A stretch of DNA of 64,000 nucleotides from Atherinomorus stipes (lineage: Eukaryota; Chordata; Actinopteri; Atheriniformes; Atherinidae). The stretch is taken from contig JALJCO010012876.1 in assembly GCA_023101725.1 (NCBI GenBank), positions 310,001 to 374,000 on the forward strand, read 5' to 3'. Below, in pieces: positions 1 to 10,720 of this stretch (position 1 is the first letter of the stretch; each line of letters starts with the position of its first letter). The position numbers and the translations under genes are program-made. The notes under the pieces were generated by a model. The model saw nothing but the letters and a program-made list of their open reading frames with translations. It ran no database searches and was not told where the DNA came from.

Positions 1-3000
1 GCTCGGTAAGGCGTCTTTCTTCATGTTTTTCATTGCTGATCAAACGCAAACTGATCAAAGGGGATTATTGAGTAAGATCACAAGGACTCATTTGTCCTGT
101 ATGTTATAATTGTACTTAGTGATGCAGTTCATCTTAAGTAATCTGTAGTGATAATTGTTTCCACAGCTTGTACTCCTGTTTTAATTATGCCTTTTAGTAT
201 TTGTAGTCTAGACAGACTGTCAGGGTGAGAATTAAGGTGAACAATAGATTAAAAATGATTAGATATACATAATTCTTTAGTCTCCCAAGAGAAATAATAG
301 TTTATTCTAATTTCACAGAATAAATGTTTCAAACTTTCAGACTTAACAGTTAGTCTTGTCCTTTCACTGTTCATTTGTCCTCTTCTTCATACTTATTCCA
401 GTGCTGGTATTTCATGTGTCGGTAATGACTTACTTATTTGTTTCCTTTTTCCCCCCAAGAAATGTGGGTTTCAGCTGTGTGAAGGAGAGAGTTGATGTGG
501 CAGCAATATATGTCACCAGATTCTTGCGACATTTTCACAAGTTTCACTTCTGCAACATGTCATGTCATCACTTCCTGATTTAGCTGCCTTGCATGAAGCA
601 AGCTCAGTTCAATAACACCTTGATCTGAATGTCAAAGCACACCCTGCCTCACCTCACAGGAAATATTTCGTTCTGCAAAAGTTATACATGTACTGAAATA
701 ACCTCAGACACAAAAGAACAACAATCAGTATGCCCTAACAATGTGTTTAGTTGTTTAGTGTGAACATTGCACTGTACGCATGCATGGTTACATGTAGACT
801 TGTGTGGTTTTAAGATTCATATTCTGTATCCTGCCACAGATTTGCTGTTAGAGGAACTGGCCCTTAATTCCAAAGGTTCAGAAAGTCTCCCAGAAAAGAA
901 AAATGATGATGCAGCGGATCAAGAGGTGAAGACAAAAATCACAGAAATTGGAAAGGAAACTTTATGAGAGCTATTTTTTTTTTCAACAAGCTGAATGGTC
1001 ACATTGACTGGTAATCTTGCTGTTTCAATCAGGATTCTTTGTGTAACTTGTGGGTCTCTTCACAGGTTCCCGGAGCTGGACTTACCAAAAAACAAAACAG
1101 TTTAGTCAGCACAAATGTTTACAGGTGAGATCCCAGTTTGAGTCCCCATTGGTCATAATTCACATTATCATTGTCTTAACTGTGCTAAAGAAACATGGAA
1201 ATACTTGAAATATGTTATACATGAAAATCTCATTGACTTAATATCTACTGTAGCAGAACAATGCTCTTTCTGACCAGATGGCTAACTTTGATTCGATTGA
1301 GAAAGATGCACGACATAAATTACTACGCCTTTTCAAATAGACTTGGTTATTCCCAAAAAACACGGGAATACTCTGTAAAATGTCAAATAGATTACATCTA
1401 GTGGGATTAAGGGACAAAAGGTCAAACTAAGTCTGTGTGAATTAAAAAGGGGAAGACTTGTCATTTGAAGACGGTAGAGTAGATAATGGAGGTTTCTCAA
1501 TCTTCCGTGCATAAGACATTTCTGTTTGCATGGGGAAAAATAACAAAGTAATGTTTTTGGCCTTTCAGGCAGAATAATAAAACATAAATGATTCTGTAAA
1601 TACAGTGGCTGTGCAAGCTCAGGAATACCTCACAATGCAAATCATCTTCAATAACATTAATGTGAGTCAAAGCAGAAAATTCTTCTGTGATTGAGTGAAT
1701 CAAAATTTAAAACTCATCATGGTTAACACAGAAAGAGATCATTTAACTTTTATTAGCAACACATCATCATCAGTGCATGCATCACATGTAACTAACACAT
1801 CTGTTCATAACACATGGAAGGTAGGACTAGTAGTCAATTTTATCTTTGTGCAAGTTTTGATTAGACATAGGGTTAAGTGATTTCAAATTCCATTAAATTT
1901 CTTTATGGCGATTTAACAAACCCTCCCATCCTTTTTGAAAAAAGGACTGTATTATTAGTTGAAGGTATATTTGATGATTAAGCATGGGGAATCTTGGATT
2001 ATTTTCAGAAACATAGTTTAACTGGGAAAAAAGTAGTGTCAAAAACTGAAACTCATCCTAGACCCAAAGCTCTCTCGGAACTTGGAAACTTATTTGCATA
2101 AGTGAACTACTATGTGTTAATTTGTGTCTGTGTTGAATGTAGTGATCTACCAGCTCCAGTTGCAGCATCTCTGACTCCTGACTCACCCACTCAAGAGCTG
2201 GACTCTATCCTGCAAGATCTGCTGTGTCTTGCACAAGGGGTCAGTAAAGTGTCTGCAGCTCTCTGTTTACTGAGAATGGATTTTCTTATGAAGCACGGTC
2301 AGAGAAAGCAGTGAGGGTGCAGTAGAAACATCTCAAACATTAGTGAAATTAACTTGGTTGAACAACAGAGGGCACCATTGTATTAATGTAGTTACTTCAG
2401 AGCATCAAGTCGCAGAATTTTAGTATTGGAACATTTCTTAACATTAACATTTAAAAAATGCAATTCGAAAATGTAGCACTATAAATATTTTGTAAACAAT
2501 TGTGCATATTTGTGTCTTTTTCAGGATCAAGTACCTTCAGAAACACCACCACCAGTAGCACAAAAGAAGTCTATGAAGAAAAAAACAGAAGATGGACTAC
2601 GGGAGAGAAAGGAGAGCAGCAGTAGTCCGGCAGGTTCAGACACGATGGCCACAACCCAAAAACAGAAAACAGATGCTATAGATGACCTGCTGGGAGGGCT
2701 GAGCTCTGATTTGGAGAAGATTGGTGTACGCACCACCACTAAGGGCCACTGCGCTGCCTGCAACAAAAGCATTGTGGGAAAGGTAATGTGGAGCCTTTGG
2801 GACACAAAGAAAAGAATTTTGCACCCTTGAGCCTAACTGTGAAAATATAAACAAGAATGTTCCCTCATTCACATCCACTTTATTTCCTCAGATGATCACA
2901 GCACTGGGAGAGGTGTGGCATCCTGAACACTTTGTGTGTGTAGTGTGTAAGATGGAGCTGAGCACAAGAGGCTTCTTTGAGAGAGAGGGACGGCCATACT

Positions 3001-6000
3001 GTGACAAAGACTACCATGACCTCTTTTCCCCACGCTGTGCCTATTGCAAGGGTGCCATTACAAAGGTGAGAAGGCACCATAGAAATACAAAAGAAAGAAT
3101 AAACCTAGCTTTAATAAGTGGTCAATTTTCTTGTTACAATATAACCTACATGTCATTCCAATTGACAAAGACAAACCGCTCTGCAGCCTTAACTTACATT
3201 GTACGTAAGCTGCAGACTTTATTCAGAAACAAGGACATTTATCACAAACCACAGTATGCAACATTTTTCTATAATTCACTTTTTATGGTGTACAATCCAG
3301 ATTTTTTGCCTTTTATGATACTTGAGCATGAGAGATGAAAGAAGCCGTACTAATCTGTGAAAGAAGAAAAATCTAGATGTAATATTTCCATCTGGTTTAT
3401 CAGAACATCCTGACAGCTCTGGACCAGACCTGGCACCCGGAGCATTTCTTCTGCACATACTGTGGAAACCTCTTTGGACCAGAAGGTGAAATTTCAGAGA
3501 AAACATTTCTCTCCTGGGGGGGGGGAAGTGTTTAGCACAAAACTCAATTTATCTTTTACTTTTCCCAGGTTTTCTGGAGAAAGATGGGAAACCATACTGT
3601 TCTAACGACTTCTACCACCTCTTTGCTCCTAAGTGCTCAGGCTGTGGGGAGCCAGTGAGGGAGAACTACCTGACTGCAGCCAATGGCACCTGGCATTCAG
3701 AGTGCTTCGTCTGTGCCGTGAGCCGCTTACCTCAGACCACACACACACACACACACACACACAAATCTGGCTCACATATAAGCCTGAGAAAGAGTGAGAA
3801 AGATACCCACACATTTGCTTTATTTGCATCGTTTTGACCACAGGGCTGATGAAAACCGTATGGCTGATGAATATGTTGCGGTTGAAATGATGGAGATAAA
3901 TCAAGGAAACCACATGCCCTTGTGTGGGTATCTTTTACGCTCTCTTCAAAGTTACTTCTGTGTGCTGCAGCTGGTCAAAAACGCTTCAATGTGAAGACAT
4001 ACTTCTACTTTAAACGGATGTGTGCAGTTGTGAAATATAAACAACTCCCAGAGATCCTCTAACTTTGACTAGAAACTGCAACTTAAGAATTTTACTTACT
4101 AAAATAAAAAGTCCACAAACCAGAACAGCAGACACATAAAATCTATCACCTTTAATAGCATCATACATATTATGACATGAATCAAACTATCCAACTACCA
4201 AAAACTAATCGTTATTCATAGCTGGCAAATTATAATTAATTACATTACCTAAACATGGTTTTATATGAAGCAGTACTGTCAGCGTGGTGACTTCTTAACT
4301 GGCCTGAATTTAATTCCGGTTGCACTCTCACTGAGCATGCATTCATCTTGCTGCTAAAAATAGATAACAGCAGTTCTTTTTCAGACTTTCATGTATGTAA
4401 CCTTTTCACTGCAGCTTGTTCCTCTTAACAGTAAAGAGATGTATTTTGCACGGGTCATTAGAATAAAAAAAAAAAAAAAAAAAAAAATGCGGACATTCTC
4501 ATTCCAAGATGGTGACATGCCTTTCTTTTTCATTGTCATATGATAAAGTTCTAAAATAATCAGATATATCTGTTACTACAGCCTGATTGCTTTCAAGAAA
4601 CAACATTATAGTCACTGAACAACACAAACCTTTCTCCAGTGGACATTTTTTGCTCGGGGTCTCACTGTCACAGCTTACTTGGCACATAATAAATGAAACA
4701 CGGTCACTGGCAATGTTCAGAGTTCCACCTGCACTTTTACTGCTACAGTGTGACAAGTCAAAGTGTCTGCCAAGAGAAATGTCTGTAATTGCACTCAGGT
4801 CTGTAGTGCCTCAACTGTACATTTACTTTCCATTTCTGTTCTAGCACTTATTAAAGGATCCGTAAAAGACACAGCTGCAACGCTCTTTGAGTTTTTATAC
4901 TAATTTTTCACGCTATGAGATTTTGGAGCGTTGTCACTTGGCTACATTTAAATCACAGTTTTGTAGGCTTACTTGTACAATATAAGTTAACATTTTGAGA
5001 AAGATCATAACCATTTTTAGCAGAGGTGGGAAAAATACTGAAAAATTGCAATAAGATAAAAGTAACTTTACTTAAATTCTACACAAATAAAAGTACCTAT
5101 CTAAAAAGGTACTTGAGTAAAATCAAATACACACTCAATTTGAAATTTAATTTGACTAAAAGTATAGTTACTTTCAATTACTTGCTGTAAAAAAGGACGA
5201 GTTTTATCCAATCCAACACTTAACTGTTTTTGATAAACTTTTACAACACTATGATATAAAAGAGAGCAAATCAAAGTAGGCTATCCACGGTAGTGAAAAT
5301 GTTGAGCAATTCCTTAATAACAAATTGTGCTCTTTTCCTGTAGCAAATATAAATCATAAATTCAATTGTCTTGATAAACAAATGAGCACACTGTCTGCTT
5401 ATTTAAAAAATGAAATAAAGTGTCATGTTCAACAGAATATTTTGCCCTCTAAATACTAACATTGGACAAATTTGTCAGCATTTGCATGATAAAGTTATCT
5501 TGTTTTCATTTGAACACAAAGAACTGGCTGAGATATAGCTAAGGATTTCCCACTTCATCTCCACAAATTCAATGTCTCTGCTTGGCAATCCTCAGCTTCC
5601 TCTATCTCCATCTCTTGCTCGGCACCAGCCATCATCAGCGAGAATTACGGCCACGCAATCTCCTTTCTGTGGGCGATACACTGAATGTCACCAAAGTAGA
5701 CTGGCAGCAGGGATTGACAAGCCGTAACGTTCGCATCATACACGTTAAAGCTGATTTTTCTCCTCCTACATTAAATTTTTTACTCAGTAATTTGGGAGGT
5801 TGCCAAAATAGTGAAGTAAATTACTTGGATCCAAATGCACTTGAGTGAAAGTAATATTTCTAAAAACTATTTCAAAAACTACTCCAAAAAATTATAAATT
5901 ACTTTGTAAATTAGTTACATTCCACCCCTATTTTTAGATATATCATCGTGAGCATGTACTATATGGTATTTATTTATCTACTGTACATATCTCCATAAAT

Positions 6001-6449
6001 GTTTTCTGAATAAACCAGAATTAATTAATTAAAAAGTTATGAAAATTACATTTAACAATGCATTATGTATTTTTAACAGCCTATATTTTGTAATTCAGAG
6101 AAGAGTTATTCTTTTTTTGTACCACATCTAACTCTTCTTATGTTTCCTCTGTGTCTTTCCCCATGTCATGTCTCATGTCCAGGACTGCCTGAAGCCCTTC
6201 ACTGATGGCTGTTTCATGGAGCTGGATGGTCGACCCCTCTGTGCTCTGCATTTTCACGCCAGGCAGGGAACTCTGTGTGGCGGCTGTTGTGAGCCCATCA
6301 CTGGCCGCTGCATCTCTGCTCTCGATCGCAAGTTTCACCCCGAACACTTTGTGTGTGCTTTCTGTCTGCGGCAGCTCAGCCAGGGCATCTTCAAGGAGCA
6401 GAGAGGGAAGCCGTACTGCACAGCCTGCTTTAACAAACTCTTTCTGTGA
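1..6449 (+). CDS. lpxn: Leupaxin, LD-motif and four-LIM focal adhesion adaptor (nearly complete, 9 exons)
   Basis: This is a paxillin-family cytoplasmic scaffold that acts at focal adhesions and podosomes: LD motifs bind FAK/PYK2-type partners and C-terminal LIM domains target the protein. Exons read by GT-AG and frame continuity: ..1-5, 840-925, 1066-1124, 2143-2239, 2525-2782, 2892-3065, 3404-3485, 3569-3717, 6183-6449 (TGA). They give 391 visible residues; the start codon and a few residues lie left of the window. LD motifs are LDLLLEELA (residues 1-9), [13 protein letters not shown] (about 67-79) and [15 protein letters not shown] (about 134-148). Four LIM zinc domains start near residues 157 (GHCAAC), 217 (CAYC), 276 (CSGC) and 335 (CGGC), with conserved WHPEHF/FHPEHF blocks. 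Total length fits leupaxin (about 386 aa in human) and is too short for paxillin or Hic-5, so leupaxin is preferred. The tail ends CFNKLFL. Intron 8 (2.5 kb) carries a hAT element and a CA repeat. Confidence 0.93.
3738..3763. repeat. (CA)n microsatellite next to the lpxn exon 8 splice donor
   Basis: About 12 CA units begin roughly 20 bases after the exon 8 donor (GTGAGC at 3718). CA-rich intronic runs near donors are known binding sites for hnRNP L in vertebrates; an effect here is only a possibility. Confidence 0.9.
4467..4487. repeat. Poly(A) tract in lpxn intron 8
   Basis: A run of about 21 A lies in the 2.5-kb intron between lpxn exons 8 and 9. No SINE body or target duplication could be recognised beside it, so it is recorded as low-complexity sequence. 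Confidence 0.7.
5021..5929. mobile_element. Non-autonomous hAT element, Tol2-like ends, in lpxn intron 8
   Basis: The element starts CAGAGGTGGGAA and ends TTCCACCCCT, imperfect inverted termini of the CAGRGGTG type seen in Tol2 and relatives. It is flanked by the identical 8-bp sequence ATTTTTAG at 5013-5020 and 5930-5937, the target-site duplication length of hAT elements. Subterminal regions carry the repeated AGTAACTTTACTT / TTACTTGAGT-like motifs typical of this group. No transposase is encoded in its 909 bp. The final G expected at the right terminus is missing, which may be decay. Confidence 0.82.
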
Positions 6450-6855
6450 AACATGCAGCAAGTAATGTATTATATGTAATGCATAGAACCATATATTCAT
6501 TGAATGTATTATTTCTTATACAAGTAAAGATGATGAAATAAGTTGTTTGCATTATTGCAATACATCCAATATGATCAAGAACATGTGTACAACACTGGTT
6601 TAAATAATTGAGAGGTCATGTAGAAATGTAAGAAGGAAAAGCTCGCTGTAAGAGAATTACTTATATGGTTGTAGAACACAAGGAAAATATTTTCCTTGCA
6701 GAAAACATAGGAGAAACTTCTGTCTATGTGAACTTTGGATGCTTTCAAAAGGTGTGTCCCTGACACTTGGTCTATGTTTTATGGGATTTCATATATCATG
6801 ATCACATAAAATTCTAAAATGAAGAAAGAAAAATAAAGAAGTGCTGTTTTAATCC
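6450..6855 (+). promoter_or_regulatory. lpxn: lpxn 3' UTR with polyadenylation signal
   Basis: AT-rich sequence follows the lpxn stop codon. A canonical AATAAA lies at 6832-6837, with T-rich and TG-containing sequence just downstream (6843-6900), so cleavage is expected near 6850. No earlier AATAAA was seen after the stop. The boundary is inferred. Confidence 0.5.
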
Positions 6856-7920
6856 ATGGTTTCCATAAAGCTATCCTCAGTTTGGCAGTCTGGAGATACT
6901 CTCTCATAGTTTGGTGCAGTTTGTCAAGGGTTTCGTCTATGTGGCCTGATAGTTTGTATTGGCAGTGACTGGCACTGACTTGGCATGCCAACTTGAGTTT
7001 CCTCTTTCTCTGACTGACCACTTGGCCCCTGGCAGGCACTGGATTCCTCTTCATTCTCCACACAGGCTCCTTTATGGCTGCCTATGGAAGATTAATGAAT
7101 GTGGTGAGGTTAACAAAGGTGGTTTGAGAAGGAGCTCCCAACATCCTTGGATCTCTTTAGAAACTCCCTTTTACTGTTGAGGGATGAATGAACCACAAAG
7201 CATTTTAATGCTTTAGTGGTTGTTGGCAGATGTAGGCTCATTTTGTTACAGGCTGACATTTTTAGCTCACCAATAACTAATAGGCTGGATGATATGTCAA
7301 GACTAGACATTTACAGCTGGATGCTGCTGTATAATAGATAAAAGGTTTCATTCATGTAAATGCAAGGATTTGATCTCAGTTTTGTTAAATCAAAGGATTA
7401 AAAAAAAAATCTATAATTTGCACGTATTTCCGCTTCCAACTTACATTGGTCAACATAAGGTCAGCGGCAAAGTTAGTTTTAGGAAATAATGCAGTACATC
7501 TAAAAACAAATACAAATCAGATCCTTCCTATGAAGATGATTTGCCACTTCAAGCTCTATTGTGTAAATTTACTACCTCACAGACTTGATTTAAAGAAAAA
7601 AAAAAAGTGGGGGTGAAGACCATGGGTTATACACTGTCAAAAATTAAATCAATGGCAGGAGACTTTAACACAGCAGTTAAAAAAAAATCAATGGGTGACA
7701 CCATGCACTTTTTGAAAAGCTCAACTTTTGTTGAACATCAAGAGACAGATTTAAAATTCCTCTATAGCCGGGGTTTATCTGATTGTACTATTGTAGAAGG
7801 AAGATTTACAGTGTTAACAGGGCTTTCAAACACCCCTACCAGCATGGTTGGTATCTCTGCATAAAAAACAATCGAAATCATAACAATTTTTTTTTTTTTA
7901 CATATGTTTTGTCTTTGTTT
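6856..7920. other. Intergenic, no gene seen
   Basis: AT-rich sequence downstream of lpxn. Open frames here are short, lack splice support and show no recognisable domain. No element boundary was identified. Confidence 0.5.
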
Positions 7921-7924
7921 TTGT

Positions 7925-7987
<63 letters not shown>

Positions 7988-8226
7988 GGGGGGGGGTCTA
8001 CTTAAACAGGCAACACTGTGAGGGCCGTTTTTGCGTGTTTTACCAACAGAGTGAGGATATTTTGGCCAGTCCTCAATCAAAAAGCCTAAGAAAAACCCCT
8101 TTTGAGGGTCAAGATATTGTTGTAGAGTTTATGTTACAATTAGGTTTTGGTTTGGGACTAAGGAATGCATTATGTCAATGAATTTCCGCACAAAGATAGA
8201 TGTAGAAACGTGTGTGTGTGTGTGAG
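7921..8226. repeat. Microsatellite-bounded dispersed repeat, (TG)n at both ends
   Basis: A (TG)n tract with one CG interruption (7922-7986) runs into a G run (7986-7996). About 215 bp of non-simple sequence follows, then a second TG tract at 8210-8225. The middle part, with GAGGGTCAAGATATTGTTG and AATGCATTATGTCAATGAA, resembles a repeat I recall as common next to TG arrays in teleosts. The family assignment rests on memory, not a search. Confidence 0.5.
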
Positions 8227-10496
8227 GCTTAAATCCCAATGACCAAATGTGATTAGCATTTACAAGAGGAGCTGCAACCGCCTGAGGATAATCATATTCA
8301 TATAATTATTTACGTTTTAATAATATATGATTAAAATGAAATAAATTCTTCATTTCCGTTTGTAAATACAATTAAATGCAATTAAATTGAACTGAATTTA
8401 ATAATGCTACTCAGTGGGTTCATAGTTTTGTGGAAGTTTGAAGGGGCTGACTGCCCTGTATTCATAGACAGCCTAGTGTTTTGTATTTCAACCATGTGTG
8501 AGAGTGCTTTAAATCACATTTCAGGTGAGTTTTCCTTCCAAAAATACTACAGCTTGTTTTTCAACGACTGACTTTCAGGTATCCAAACATAACAGAAACG
8601 ATAGCTCAGAAATTTTGTTAAATGTATTTGATTTAACAGCCTGATTAAAAAAGACTAGTAAAATAAAATGTCAGTGTAAACCACGTGAGTATTGAGAGGA
8701 TCAGAGAAGTAACGCATCTGTTCTTCTGTACATTTTGCAACCTGTGTAAATCCCTGAACCATTTTGTATGTAATCCTTTACATACAGTTAAGCAAACCAC
8801 GTCTGTACAGTACTAAGTTCATATTCTTGCTGCTTTCAGACTGAGTCTTATCTTATCTGCAGATGAAAACTAGCTACTTTTGTTGGCCCTGTGGGCAGCT
8901 TAACTTAGTTTTTCTAAGCACGCTATGTGGGCTCCCTGTGTGAAGTTAGTGTGTAAGTGGGAACGGTGGTGGGCATTAATCATGCTGTCATCACTGTCAG
9001 AGCAGGTCTCATAAGGCTGTAGCAGAATGTGGACCTTGCATCATGGAAGAAGTCTGAGTGTATCCTGTTCGGCCTGGACGCAAAATCTAAGATCGTATAG
9101 TGTTTTTTATGATCTTGCAGAATCGTGCCCAGAGCTCTACTGAACTCTTACTATGATGTTAACTTATTTGCATAAGATACAAGAGGAAGTTCCCTCCTCA
9201 GCATGAGTCATGGATGGAACTTTAACTTGGATGCATGTAACACGGCTATAAAATTTTCCATTGTCACATGATATGTTTATTCTATGAAAGTATGAATCTT
9301 TCTTCTTTCTGGATGAGAAGAGATAGCTGATCATTGTTATGAGCGACACTACATCAACCAAAACTGTTAGGGGGCAAGACTTGGTCAGTGGTCTTGCCAC
9401 CTAAACAGATAAGTGAAAACATGTGAAGCATTTACTAAAATACCCTGAGTAAAAAAGGCTCAATTAAAAAAGAAGCATGATGTAGTCTAAATAAATTCTT
9501 GCATTAACAGAAAATATATGAGTTACTGTATGAGTGACTGAATAGAGGAAAGGGCTCTCTGGCAAGCAGTAAAAATGAGAAAACATGAAATGCGAGCAGG
9601 GGTCTTTTTTAAAAGGATGGCGAATAAAGGGCAGTCTGTGGAAGAAGGGAGAGTGTAACTCAGGTGACATTTACTACAGTGAAACAGAGTACGAACAGCC
9701 TGGGAGAGCACTGGGCCATGAGATGGAGACTAGGGCTCAGATTGAGGAGTATGGAGTGAGCGGTATACTGGTGCATAATACATGCTGCTGCTATGGGAGT
9801 CAGGGGGTAGCAGGCAGGGGATGAGGAGTGTAGCTGTATGAATTTTTCTTGTGTGACACTGAAACTAAACACTTACCTTCTTCTCCTGTAAAATAACTCT
9901 GTCCTTTAGGCCACCCCTGATGGGGACAGTGGGACGGCCTGTCCATACTATTATAGGCCTGCTGTGGGTCACACTGGGCCCCACCCTGAACTCTAAGTTC
10001 GCAAAAGCTCTGAATCTAAAGCTGTCAAATATGTCTTTGGTATATTAATCACTACATTTGCTTGCAAGCACACTGATACCCACCCAAGGAAATATCAGCT
10101 TGCAACAACTCAGTGAAGTCAGCTCCACTATGTGCTGTAAAACATATATGGATCAAATTACTGTATCATCATTACTGGACATGTCAGTATACTGTATACT
10201 ATATGTACTAATGAATAAAACAGGTCCCTACTTCTACAATAACAACTGCACTGTATGTCAATGCTGATGATCAAATGCTGATTTCCCCAAATCAAAAGGG
10301 AAATCGCTTTAAAGAGAACCAATTAACTTGGACGTGCAATGGTAAGTGTATGGATGGGTAAAACATGCAAAACAAAACATTTGGACCTCCAAAACAGGCC
10401 AAAATTTGGTTGAACTGCTGTGTCCTCCAGCTGGTTTCTTGAAATAGGGCAAGCAGAGGAAACAAATAGTGGAGGACTTTCAGCTTTGCGTTTAAT
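8227..10496. other. Intergenic, no gene seen
   Basis: Non-coding sequence of ordinary composition. No domain-bearing open frame, clear repeat or RNA gene was recognised. Confidence 0.45.
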
Positions 10497-10506
10497 TTTA
10501 TCATTT

Positions 10507-10710
10507 AGGGGCGGTGATTAGCTCAGTCGGTTGAGCAGCCGCCCCACGAACAGAGGCTGCAGTTCCTCAGCGCAGTTGGCCCCAGTTCGATTCCTGGTCC
10601 AGGTCCCTTTGCTGCATGTCACTCCCCACTCTCTCTTCCCCCTTCCTGTCACTACACACTGTTGTATAAAGGCCACCAGTGCCCAAAAAATCCTTTAAAA
10701 AAAAAAAAAG
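10507..10710 (+). mobile_element. tRNA-derived SINE with intact target-site duplication
   Basis: A pol III A box (TAGCTCAGTCGGTTGAGCAG, from 10519) and B box (AGTTCGATTCCTG, near 10585) sit in a tRNA-like head. A non-tRNA body with CT-rich sequence follows, then an A-rich tail at 10685-10710. The insertion is flanked by a perfect 10-bp direct repeat, TTTATCATTT, at 10497-10506 and 10711-10720. The head cannot fold as a complete tRNA and has no CCA-side acceptor, so it is a retroposon and not a tRNA gene. Confidence 0.88.
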
Positions 10711-10720
10711 TTTATCATTT

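Noticed and set aside
2527..3080. Opposite-strand open frames overlapping lpxn exons 5-6
   Set aside because: Shadows of conserved LIM exons on the + strand, without domains of their own.
7783..8181. 132-codon open frame over the TG microsatellite
   Set aside because: Its length comes from the CV repeat encoded by (TG)n; flanks are a dispersed repeat.
10507..10600. tRNA gene suggested by A and B boxes
   Set aside because: No complete cloverleaf; the head continues into a SINE body with A-rich tail and a 10-bp target duplication.
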